Shown in pieces: positions 1 through 5,750 of a stretch of DNA of 5,750 nt. Made by a program: the position numbers and the translations under genes. The number at the start of each line of letters is the position of its first letter. Position 1 is the stretch's first letter. Below the pieces are notes generated by a model that was not told the DNA's origin, made no database searches, and saw nothing but the letters and a program-made list of their open reading frames with translations. Source of the DNA: an uncultured Eubacteriales bacterium (GTDB lineage Bacteria; Bacillota; Clostridia; Lachnospirales; Anaerotignaceae); contig CAKTER010000106.1 in NCBI GenBank assembly GCA_934552695.1, positions 1 through 5,750 of the forward strand, written 5' to 3'.

Positions 1-1427
1 CTGCGGCCGGAGACTACCGGGTGTTTCCCATCAGCTGCGAGATATTATCGGACTTTATTACGCCCATCGAAACCATGCGGATACTCAAAAACGTATCCCG
101 CCATTGCTATATGCTGGAATCGGCCCAGGCCAGCGAGACCTGGGGGCGCTACACCTTTTTGGGGTACGACCCGAAACTGGAAATCACCTGCCTCAACGGG
201 GATATGCACATTGGGAACCTGCGGGTGCATACCGACAACCCCTCTGACTATTTGCGGCAGATATTGGCCGAGTACAAAAGCCCCCGGTTGCCCGGCTTAC
301 CCTCGTTTACCGGTGGGCTGGTGGGCTATTTTTCCTACGATTATCTGGGATACAGCGAGCCTTCCGTCCGCTGCCGAGTGGAGGATACCGAGGCCTTTCA
401 GGACGTGGATTTAATGCTGTTTGACAAGGTCATTGCCTTCGACCATTTGCGGCAAAAAATCATTTTGATGGTAAACATGAAGCTGGCGGACGGCGAGGCC
501 GGGTACAACAAGGCCGTTTGGGAGCTGCACCAAATGGCGGCGCTTTTACGGAAGGGGCAAAAGAAGGATGAGCCCGGCGGGCGGCTGCTGGGGCCGGTGA
601 CGCCGCTGTTTGACCGGGAGCAGTTTTGTGCCATGGTGGAGCGGGCCAAGGGCTACATCCGGGAGGGGGACATTTTCCAAATCGTACTGTCCAACCGGCT
701 CAGCGCCCCCTTTGCGGGCAGCCTGCTGAACACCTACCGGGTGCTGCGGACCATCAACCCCTCGCCCTATATGTTTTATTTTTCGGGGACGGACGTAGAG
801 GTGGCCGGGGCCTCGCCGGAAACCCTGGTGAAGCTGGAAAACGGGGTGCTGCATACCTTTCCCCTGGCGGGGACAAGGCCCCGGGGCAAAACGGAGGCGG
901 AGGACCGGGCGTTGGAGGCGGAGCTGCTGGCCGACGAAAAGGAGCTGGCCGAGCATAATATGCTGGTGGATTTGGGCCGGAATGATTTGGGGAAGATTAG
1001 CCGGTTCGGCACGGTGGAGGTGGAGCGCTTGCATACCATCGAACGGTTTTCCCATGTGATGCACATTGGCTCCACTGTCCGGGGAGACATCCGGGCGGAT
1101 AAGGACGCCCTGGACGCCATCGAGGCGGTGCTGCCTGCCGGTACCCTTTCGGGGGCTCCGAAAATCCGGGCCTGTCAGCTGATTGGAGAGCTGGAAAACA
1201 ACAAGCGCGGCATTTACGGCGGGGCCATTGGCTACATCGATTTTACGGGGAATATGGATACCTGCATTGCCATCCGCATTGCGTATAAGAAAAACGGCAA
1301 GGTGTTTGTCCGGAGCGGGGCCGGGATTGTGGCGGACTCCGACCCCGAAAAGGAGTTTGCGGAGTGCCTGAACAAGGCCAAATCCTCGCTGCGAGCGTTG
1401 GAATTGGCACAGGAGGCGGACTTATGA
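1..1427 (+). CDS. trpE: Anthranilate synthase component I (TrpE), 5' end cut off by the window
   Basis: TrpE is the large subunit of anthranilate synthase. It converts chorismate to anthranilate using ammonia delivered by TrpG, the committed step of tryptophan synthesis in the cytoplasm. The frame is open from base 3 to the TGA at 1425-1427, giving 474 visible residues. Counting the GTG at 21 as residue 1, the N-terminal domain has LES at 32-34, the usual tryptophan-contact motif, and GRYTFLGYDP at 42-51. The chorismate-binding domain has NPSPYMFYF at 246-254, GASPETL at 263-269, PLAGTRPRG at 281-289, GRNDLG at 319-324, a likely catalytic His348 in SHVMH, PAGTLSGAPK at 372-381 and SGAGIVADSDP at 432-442. 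These match TrpE better than PabB, and trpG follows directly. The GTG at 21 is probably internal: the codons before it read AAGDYR and run smoothly into VFPISCEIL, as in clostridial TrpE. About 15-25 residues are probably missing. The intact LES and NPSPYM motifs suggest feedback inhibition by tryptophan (inferred). Confidence 0.97.
   Translation, partial: AAGDYRVFPISCEILSDFITPIETMRILKNVSRHCYMLESAQASETWGRYTFLGYDPKLEITCLNGDMHIGNLRVHTDNPSDYLRQILAEYKSPRLPGLPSFTGGLVGYFSYDYLGYSEPSVRCRVEDTEAFQDVDLMLFDKVIAFDHLRQKIILMVNMKLADGEAGYNKAVWELHQMAALLRKGQKKDEPGGRLLGPVTPLFDREQFCAMVERAKGYIREGDIFQIVLSNRLSAPFAGSLLNTYRVLRTINPSPYMFYFSGTDVEVAGASPETLVKLENGVLHTFPLAGTRPRGKTEAEDRALEAELLADEKELAEHNMLVDLGRNDLGKISRFGTVEVERLHTIERFSHVMHIGSTVRGDIRADKDALDAIEAVLPAGTLSGAPKIRACQLIGELENNKRGIYGGAIGYIDFTGNMDTCIAIRIAYKKNGKVFVRSGAGIVADSDPEKEFAECLNKAKSSLRALELAQEADL
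1411..1416 (+). promoter_or_regulatory. Ribosome binding site of trpG
   Basis: A perfect AGGAGG lies inside the last codons of trpE, 7 bases before the ATG at 1424. It fixes the trpG start there. The same frame is open further upstream (a GTG at 1364), but those codons lie within trpE and would add a tail absent from the family. Confidence 0.85.
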
Positions 1428-1993
1428 TTGTATTGGTGGATAATTACGATAGCTTTTCGTACAACCTGTATCAGCTGATGGGTGCCATCGACCCGGACAT
1501 TTTGGTGGTTCGCAACGACGAGCTGACGGTGGAGGAGCTGCGGGCGCTGCGCCCCCGGCGCATTGTATTATCTCCCGGGCCGGGGCGGCCGGAGGATGCC
1601 GGGATTTTGCTGGAGGCCGTAAGGGAGCTGGGGCCGGATATTCCCCTGCTGGGGGTCTGTTTGGGGCATCAGGCCATTTGCGCTGCCTTTGGCGCAACCA
1701 TTACCTACGCCAAAGAGCTGATGCACGGGAAGCAGTCGGTGGTGGAGCTGGACACGGACTGCCCGCTGTTTGCCGGGTGCCCGAAGAAGGCCCCGGTGGC
1801 CCGGTATCACTCGCTGGCGGCGGACCCGGCGACTCTGCCGGATTGCCTGAGGGTGACGGCCCGCACCGCCGAGGGCGAGATTATGGCGGTACAGCACCGG
1901 GATTCCCCTATTTTTGGGGTACAGTTTCACCCCGAGTCCATTTTGACGCCGGACGGGGCCCGGATGCTGCGGAATTTTTTGCAGGAGGGATGA
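1424..1993 (+). CDS. trpG: Anthranilate synthase component II, glutamine amidotransferase (TrpG)
   Basis: TrpG is the class I glutamine amidotransferase subunit. It hydrolyses glutamine and passes ammonia to TrpE. The 189-residue protein is the normal length for an unfused TrpG. It begins [15 protein letters not shown], the family signature. The oxyanion-loop motif [12 protein letters not shown] is at 49-60 and the nucleophile elbow GVCLGHQ is at 77-83, with Cys79 as nucleophile. HGK is at 101-103, YHSL at 128-131 and GVQFHPES at 165-172. Cys79, His169 and Glu171 make a complete catalytic triad. The start overlaps the trpE stop as ATGA. TrpG and PabA are close relatives, and in some Firmicutes one protein serves both tryptophan and folate synthesis. 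Position in the operon makes the tryptophan role secure; a second role with PabB cannot be excluded from this window. Confidence 0.97.
   Translation: MIVLVDNYDSFSYNLYQLMGAIDPDILVVRNDELTVEELRALRPRRIVLSPGPGRPEDAGILLEAVRELGPDIPLLGVCLGHQAICAAFGATITYAKELMHGKQSVVELDTDCPLFAGCPKKAPVARYHSLAADPATLPDCLRVTARTAEGEIMAVQHRDSPIFGVQFHPESILTPDGARMLRNFLQEG
1983..1988 (+). promoter_or_regulatory. Ribosome binding site of trpD
   Basis: AGGAGG sits at the very end of trpG, 9 bases before the ATG at 1998. Another ATG at 1990 is in a different frame and only one base from the motif, so it is too close to be used. This supports 1998 as the trpD start. Confidence 0.8.
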
Positions 1994-1997
1994 CACG

Positions 1998-3029
1998 ATG
2001 ATTCGGGAAGCCATTGTGAAGATTGTAAATAAAGGAGACCTTACTTACGACGAGGCCTATGCCGTCATGAACGAGATTATGAACGGGGAGACCTCCCCCA
2101 CCCAAAATGCGGCGTTTTTGGCGGCCCTTTCCACCAAAAGCGCCCGGGCCGAGACCACCGACGAGATTGCCGGGTGTGCGGCGGCCATGCGGGCCCATGC
2201 CACCCGGGTAGAGACCGGGAGGGAAGTGTTCGAGATTGTGGGCACCGGCGGGGATAATGCCCACAGCTTTAATATTTCCACCACAGCGGCGCTGGTGGCG
2301 GCAGCCGGCGGCATGCAGGTGGCCAAGCACGGGAACCGGGCGGCCTCGTCGAAGTGCGGCACGGCGGACTGCTTGGAGGCCCTGGGGGTGAACATCGAGC
2401 AAAGCCCCGCCCGATGTGTGGAGCTGCTGGACGAGGTGGGCATGTGCTTCTTTTTTGCCCAAAAGTACCATGCGTCCATGAAATATGTGGGGGCCATCCG
2501 CAAGGAGCTGGGCTTCCGCACGGTGTTCAATATTTTGGGGCCCCTGACTAACCCGGCCCGGCCCGCCCGGCAGCTGTTGGGGGTGTACGACGAATATCTG
2601 GTGAAGCCCCTGGCCCAGGTGCTGACCCAGCTGGGAGTAAAGCGGGGCATGGTGGTGTATGGGCAGGACAAACTGGACGAAATTTCCGCCAGCGCCCCCA
2701 CCACGGTTTGTGAAATCCGGGAGGGCTGGCTTAAGCCCACCGTGATTACCCCGGAGGATTTTGGGCTGGAGCGCTGCACTAAGGCCGACCTGCTGGGGGG
2801 CACGCCCGCCGAAAACGCCGCCATTACCCGGGTGGTTTTGGCCGGGGAGCGGGGCCCTCGGCGGAATGCGGTGCTGCTGAACGCCGGGGCGTCGTTGTAT
2901 ATCGGCGGCAAGGCCGAAACCATGGGGGAGGGGGTGGCCTTGGCCGGGGAGCTCATCGACTCCGGCAAGGCGCTGGAAACTCTGGAGAAATTTGTGGCCG
3001 TCAGCAACCGGCCGGAGGTGGAAGCATGA
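1998..3029 (+). CDS. trpD: Anthranilate phosphoribosyltransferase (TrpD)
   Basis: TrpD transfers the phosphoribosyl group of PRPP to anthranilate, making N-(5-phosphoribosyl)anthranilate, the second step of the branch. At 343 residues it is a full-length, stand-alone enzyme not fused to TrpG. The small helical N-terminal domain covers about residues 1-70. The PRPP-binding glycine loop VGTGGD is at 81-86, followed by NIST at 92-95 and [15 protein letters not shown] at 110-124. The anthranilate-site region [12 protein letters not shown] is at 151-162. [19 protein letters not shown] is at 168-186. The metal-binding KLDEIS is at 225-230, with acidic pair Asp227-Glu228. Two prolines common in the anthranilate region (FAPxxHPAM) are Gln and Ser here, which I recall as a usual clostridial form. 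trpG ends 4 bases upstream, and the stop overlaps the trpC start as ATGA. Confidence 0.97.
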   Translation: MIREAIVKIVNKGDLTYDEAYAVMNEIMNGETSPTQNAAFLAALSTKSARAETTDEIAGCAAAMRAHATRVETGREVFEIVGTGGDNAHSFNISTTAALVAAAGGMQVAKHGNRAASSKCGTADCLEALGVNIEQSPARCVELLDEVGMCFFFAQKYHASMKYVGAIRKELGFRTVFNILGPLTNPARPARQLLGVYDEYLVKPLAQVLTQLGVKRGMVVYGQDKLDEISASAPTTVCEIREGWLKPTVITPEDFGLERCTKADLLGGTPAENAAITRVVLAGERGPRRNAVLLNAGASLYIGGKAETMGEGVALAGELIDSGKALETLEKFVAVSNRPEVEA

Positions 3030-3808
3030 CGATTTTGGACAAGCTGGCCGACTATGCCCGGGAACGCACCCGGCTGGCCAAGGCGGCGGTTCCGCCGGAG
3101 GAAATGAAGCGGCGGGCCCTGGCCCGGCCCCGGGGAGAGCTGGCCTTTGAGCAGGCGCTGCGGAAGCCGGGGCTCTCGTTTATTTGCGAATGCAAAAAAG
3201 CCTCTCCCTCCAAGGGGCTCATTGCGCCGGATTTTCCCTATTTGGAGATTGCTCGGGAATATGAGGCGGCAGGGGCGGACTGCATTTCGGTGCTTACCGA
3301 GCCCAAGTGGTTTTTGGGCCGGGACGAATACCTGCGGGAGATTGCTGCGGCGGTATCCATCCCCTGTCTGCGGAAGGACTTTACCGTGGACGAATACATG
3401 ATTTACGAGGCCAAGGCCCTGGGGGCGGAGGCAGTGCTCTTGATTTGTGCCATTCTGGACGAGGCCCAACTGCGGGACTACCGGGCTTTGTGCGATGAGC
3501 TGGGGCTGGCGGCACTGGTGGAGGCCCACGACGAGACCGAGGTGGAAATGGCCCTGCGGGCCGGGGGGCGTATCCTGGGAGTGAACAACCGGAACCTGAA
3601 GGATTTTTCGGTGGATCCGGAAAACAGCCGCCGCCTGCGGGAGGCCATCCCCCCGGAGGTGCTGTTCGTTTCGGAAAGCGGTATCCGCTGCGCCGCCGAT
3701 GTGGCGGCCCTCCGGGCGATGGGGGCCGATGCGGTGCTGGTGGGGGAAACCCTGATGCGGGCCGGAGATAAAAAAGCCAAGCTGGCGGAATTGCGGGGTG
3801 TGGTATGA
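3026..3808 (+). CDS. trpC: Indole-3-glycerol-phosphate synthase (TrpC)
   Basis: TrpC closes the indole ring: it decarboxylates and cyclises 1-(2-carboxyphenylamino)-1-deoxyribulose 5-phosphate to indole-3-glycerol phosphate. The 260-residue protein is a single (beta/alpha)8 barrel of normal length, without the TrpF fusion found in enteric bacteria. The active-site strand [10 protein letters not shown] is at 55-64, with Glu55 and Lys57 matching the known catalytic Glu and Lys. [11 protein letters not shown] is at 88-98. [20 protein letters not shown] is at 115-134, with Lys117 as the likely general acid. LVEAHDE is at 164-170, with Glu166 as the likely base. GVNNRNL is at 185-191, SESGI at 216-220, and the phosphate-binding AVLVGETLM at 236-244. 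A GGAGGTG at 3014-3020, 5 bases before the ATG, supports the start. The gene overlaps trpD upstream and trpF downstream by 4 bases each. Confidence 0.97.
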   Translation: MTILDKLADYARERTRLAKAAVPPEEMKRRALARPRGELAFEQALRKPGLSFICECKKASPSKGLIAPDFPYLEIAREYEAAGADCISVLTEPKWFLGRDEYLREIAAAVSIPCLRKDFTVDEYMIYEAKALGAEAVLLICAILDEAQLRDYRALCDELGLAALVEAHDETEVEMALRAGGRILGVNNRNLKDFSVDPENSRRLREAIPPEVLFVSESGIRCAADVAALRAMGADAVLVGETLMRAGDKKAKLAELRGVV

Positions 3809-4413
3809 CAAAAATCAAGCTGTGCGGGCTGAAGCGGCCGCAGGACATCGAGGCGGCCAACGCCTTGGGGCCCGACTACATCGGCTTTGTGTTTGCGGCC
3901 AAAAGCAAACGGGCGGTAACGCCGGAGCAGGCGGCAAAGCTGCGGGCGCTGCTGCGCCCGGGGATTTTGGCGGTGGGGGTGTTTGTGAACGGGGCCCCCG
4001 AAACCGTGGCCCGGCTGCTGCATGAGGGGGTCATCGACCTGGCCCAGCTCCACGGCAGCGAGGACGAGGCCTATATCCGGCAGCTGCGGCAGCTGACGGA
4101 AAAGCCCCTCATCCGGGCCTTCCGCATCCAGACCGAGGCCGACCTGGGGCCGGTGGCGGCGTGCTCCGCCGACCTGGTTTTGCTGGATTCCGGGGCCGGG
4201 TCGGGAGCGACCTTCGACTGGTCGCTGCTGGAAGGCATCCGGCGGCCCTATTTTTTGGCCGGGGGACTGGGGCCGGAGAATGTGGCAGCGGCGGTTCGGG
4301 CGCTGCACCCCTATGGGGTGGATGTGAGCTCGGGCATTGAGACCGAAGGGGCAAAGGACCCGGCCAAAATGGCGGCCTTTGTGCAGGCGGTGCGAAAGGA
4401 GGAAGGGCTATGA
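3805..4413 (+). CDS. trpF: Phosphoribosylanthranilate isomerase (TrpF)
   Basis: TrpF catalyses the Amadori rearrangement of N-(5-phosphoribosyl)anthranilate to the ribulose form used by TrpC. The 202-residue protein is a small stand-alone (beta/alpha)8 barrel of typical length. KLCGLK at 5-10 holds the catalytic Cys7. [12 protein letters not shown] is at 27-38, QLHGSEDE at 81-88, and [14 protein letters not shown] at 126-139 with Asp128 as the general acid. LAGGL is at 151-155 and the phosphate-binding [10 protein letters not shown] at 171-180. The GAGSGA loop replaces the more common GGTGK; a Lys-to-Ala change there looks tolerable, since Cys7 and Asp128 are present. The start overlaps the trpC stop as ATGA. 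Unlike its neighbours, the gene has no clear AGGAGG upstream, only GGGGTG at 3795-3800, so its translation probably depends on ribosomes finishing trpC. Confidence 0.96.
   Translation: MTKIKLCGLKRPQDIEAANALGPDYIGFVFAAKSKRAVTPEQAAKLRALLRPGILAVGVFVNGAPETVARLLHEGVIDLAQLHGSEDEAYIRQLRQLTEKPLIRAFRIQTEADLGPVAACSADLVLLDSGAGSGATFDWSLLEGIRRPYFLAGGLGPENVAAAVRALHPYGVDVSSGIETEGAKDPAKMAAFVQAVRKEEGL
4397..4402 (+). promoter_or_regulatory. Ribosome binding site of trpB
   Basis: AGGAGG within the 3' end of trpF, preceded by AA, lies 7 bases before the ATG at 4410. It is among the strongest sites in the window and supports a start exactly at the trpF stop overlap. Confidence 0.8.
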
Positions 4414-5600
4414 CCAATCCCAGAGGGCGGTTTGGCGTCCACGGGGGGCAATACATTCCCGAAACGCTGATGAACGCCGTGATTGAGCTGGAGGAAGCCT
4501 ACGACCATTATAAAAACGACCCGGAGTTTAACCGGGAGCTGACGGAGCTGTTAAACGAGTATGCCGGCCGGCCCTCCCGGCTGTATTTTGCCAAAAAAAT
4601 GACCCGGGATTTAGGCGGGGCCAAGATTTATTTAAAACGGGAGGATTTGAACCATACCGGGGCCCACAAAATCAATAATGTGCTGGGGCAGGCCCTGTTG
4701 GCCCAAAAAATGGGCAAGACCCGGCTGATTGCCGAGACCGGGGCCGGACAGCACGGGGTAGCCACCGCTACGGCGGCGGCACTGCTGGGAATGGAGTGCG
4801 TGGTGTTTATGGGGGAGGAGGATACCCGCCGGCAGGCCCTGAACGTGTACCGGATGCGGCTGCTGGGGGCGGAGGTCATCCCGGTGAAAACCGGCACCGC
4901 CACCCTAAAGGACGCCGTGTCCGAGGCCATGCGGGAGTGGACCAGCCGCATAGCCGATACTCACTACTGCCTGGGCTCGGTGATGGGCCCCCACCCGTTC
5001 CCCACCATCGTGCGGGATTTTCAGGCGGTCATCTCGAGGGAAATCAAGGAGCAGCTGTGGGAAAAGGAGGGGCGGCTCCCGGACGCTGTGATTGCCTGTG
5101 TGGGCGGCGGCTCCAACGCCATCGGCTCGTTTTATCATTTTATCGGGGACGAAAGCGTGCGGCTCATCGGCTGCGAGGCGGCCGGCCGGGGGGTGGGAAC
5201 CCTGGAAACGGCGGCCACCATTGCTACCGGGAAGCTGGGGATATTCCACGGCATGAAGTCGTATTTTTGTCAGGACGAATACGGGCAGATCGCCCCGGTC
5301 TATTCCATTTCCGCCGGGCTGGACTACCCGGGCATCGGCCCGGAGCATGCCCATCTTCACGACATTGGCCGGGCGGAGTATGTACCCATATCCGATGAGG
5401 AGGCAGTGGAGGCCTTTGAATATTTGGCCCGCACCGAGGGGATTATCCCGGCCATCGAGTCGGCTCACGCCGTGGCCTATGCCCAAAAGCTGGCGCCTAC
5501 GCTGGGGCCGGAGCAGATGATTGTGGTGACCATTTCCGGCCGGGGCGACAAGGATTGTGCGGCGATGGCCCGGTATCGGGGGGAGGACATTTATGAGTAG
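4410..5600 (+). CDS. trpB: Tryptophan synthase beta subunit (TrpB)
   Basis: TrpB is the PLP-dependent subunit that condenses indole with L-serine to give L-tryptophan. It works in the alpha2-beta2 complex, receiving indole from TrpA through an internal tunnel. The 396-residue protein is full length and of the standard TrpB1 type. It opens with [15 protein letters not shown] at 6-20. The PLP-binding lysine is Lys87 in [10 protein letters not shown] (81-90), and Glu109 is in AETGAGQHG (108-116). The phosphate loop GGGSNA is at 232-237. Asp305 is in [13 protein letters not shown] (301-313), and SGRGDKD is at 376-382. Lys87, Glu109 and Asp305 fall at the same numbers as in the well-studied Salmonella enzyme, so the N-terminal start is convincing. 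The gene overlaps trpF by 4 bases (ATGA), and its stop lies inside the beginning of trpA. No key residue is missing. Confidence 0.98.
   Translation: MTNPRGRFGVHGGQYIPETLMNAVIELEEAYDHYKNDPEFNRELTELLNEYAGRPSRLYFAKKMTRDLGGAKIYLKREDLNHTGAHKINNVLGQALLAQKMGKTRLIAETGAGQHGVATATAAALLGMECVVFMGEEDTRRQALNVYRMRLLGAEVIPVKTGTATLKDAVSEAMREWTSRIADTHYCLGSVMGPHPFPTIVRDFQAVISREIKEQLWEKEGRLPDAVIACVGGGSNAIGSFYHFIGDESVRLIGCEAAGRGVGTLETAATIATGKLGIFHGMKSYFCQDEYGQIAPVYSISAGLDYPGIGPEHAHLHDIGRAEYVPISDEEAVEAFEYLARTEGIIPAIESAHAVAYAQKLAPTLGPEQMIVVTISGRGDKDCAAMARYRGEDIYE
5581..5586 (+). promoter_or_regulatory. Ribosome binding site of trpA
   Basis: GGGAGG within the last codons of trpB lies 6 bases before the ATG at 5593. 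It identifies the start of trpA within the trpB coding region. Confidence 0.75.
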
Positions 5601-5750
5601 GATTGGGAAAGCGTTTGAAAACGGCAAGGCGTTTATTGCCTTTCTTACCTGCGGGGACCCGGATCTGGCCACCACGGCGGCGGCGGTACGGGCAGCAGTG
5701 GCAAACGGAGCCGACCTGATCGAGCTGGGCATCCCGTTTTCCGATCCCAC
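5593..5750 (+). CDS. trpA: Tryptophan synthase alpha subunit (TrpA), 3' end cut off by the window
   Basis: TrpA cleaves indole-3-glycerol phosphate into indole and glyceraldehyde 3-phosphate and passes the indole to TrpB. Only the first 52 full codons are present, about a fifth of a typical protein of roughly 260 residues; the frame is still open at the edge. The visible part begins [20 protein letters not shown], and GDPD follows at 21-24, the usual first barrel strand. [13 protein letters not shown] is at 40-52. Glu44 corresponds to the catalytic glutamate (Glu49 in Salmonella). The second catalytic acid, expected shortly after SDPTADG, lies beyond the window. The start codon precedes the trpB stop, giving an 8-base overlap (ATGAGTAG). 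The overlap suggests coupled, roughly equal synthesis of the two subunits (inferred). Confidence 0.95.
   Translation, partial: MSRIGKAFENGKAFIAFLTCGDPDLATTAAAVRAAVANGADLIELGIPFSDP

Larger units (their letters stand above)
1..5750 (+). other. trpEGDCFBA operon (partial at both ends)
   Basis: Seven genes run in one direction with no space for an internal promoter or terminator outside coding sequence. Together they encode every enzyme of the chorismate-to-tryptophan branch. Junctions: E/G overlap 4, G/D gap 4, D/C overlap 4, C/F overlap 4, F/B overlap 4, B/A overlap 8 bases. A single polycistronic message is inferred. Promoter, leader and final terminator lie outside the window. Confidence 0.93.

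Noticed and set aside
421..449. A perfect TTGACA in trpE as a possible internal promoter
   Set aside because: The hexamer 17 bases later is CATTTG, a poor -10 box, and the bases encode ordinary TrpE residues.
1364..1423. Upstream extension of trpG to a GTG at 1364
   Set aside because: It would add 20 residues unlike any TrpG N-terminus and overlap trpE extensively. The AGGAGG at 1411 and the family-typical [11 protein letters not shown] start favour 1424.
1949..1980. Possible intrinsic terminator at the end of trpG: GC-rich stretch followed by six T
   Set aside because: The only self-complementary part is a short CCGG/CCGG pairing, and it is separated from the T-run by over ten bases. The T-run encodes the conserved C-terminal Asn-Phe-Leu of TrpG.
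2031..2038. AAAGGAGA inside trpD as an internal translation start signal
   Set aside because: No ATG, GTG or TTG follows at a suitable distance, and residues on both sides belong to the conserved TrpD N-terminal domain.
2057..3811. A long open frame (584 codons) on the minus strand opposite trpD and trpC
   Set aside because: Long antisense frames are common opposite GC-rich genes. The translation is low in recognisable domains and covers two certain genes; I see no ribosome binding site or family resemblance.
4905..5750. A 281-codon minus-strand open frame opposite trpB and trpA
   Set aside because: It lies entirely across well-supported trpB and trpA coding sequence, and its translation resembles no protein I recognise. 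Treated as a compositional shadow.
1..5750. A hidden novel system, such as a defence module, mobile element or RNA gene
   Set aside because: Nearly every base is accounted for by seven recognised tryptophan genes with conserved active sites. There is no unexplained space, repeat array or inserted domain.

Overview
This window is a nearly complete tryptophan biosynthesis operon in the order trpE-trpG-trpD-trpC-trpF-trpB-trpA, all on the + strand. It takes chorismate through to tryptophan. Both ends cut into genes: trpE enters without its true start, and trpA runs off the right edge after 52 codons. The five genes between are intact. I see no frameshift, insertion, RNA gene, mobile element, CRISPR array or non-coding stretch; the only intergenic DNA is 4 bases between trpG and trpD.

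The likely source is a GC-rich member of the Clostridia (Bacillota), for example a gut Oscillospiraceae- or Lachnospiraceae-type organism. This rests on three things: the gene order, with separate (unfused) trpE/trpG and trpC/trpF; strong AGGAGG-type ribosome binding sites; and clostridial-looking protein wording such as the TrpE N-terminal region and the FFFAQKYH stretch of TrpD. It is inference from family knowledge, and no database search was possible. The coding strand is visibly G-rich, with many CGG arginine and GGG glycine codons alongside TTT phenylalanine.

Layout: trpE (<1-1427) and trpG (1424-1993) encode the two subunits of anthranilate synthase. trpD (1998-3029) adds the phosphoribosyl group. 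trpC (3026-3808) and trpF (3805-4413) encode indole-glycerol-phosphate synthase and phosphoribosylanthranilate isomerase. In the pathway TrpF acts before TrpC. trpB (4410-5600) and trpA (5593->5750) encode the beta and alpha subunits of tryptophan synthase. Four junctions are 4-base ATGA overlaps, trpB/trpA overlaps by 8 bases, and trpG/trpD has a 4-base gap, so tight translational coupling is expected along the message.

The operon's promoter and any leader, attenuator or T-box lie upstream of the window and cannot be judged. The only visible regulation is at protein level: TrpE keeps the residues associated with tryptophan feedback inhibition. I found no evidence of an undescribed system here. 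This is an ordinary core-metabolism region, and the findings below are modest.
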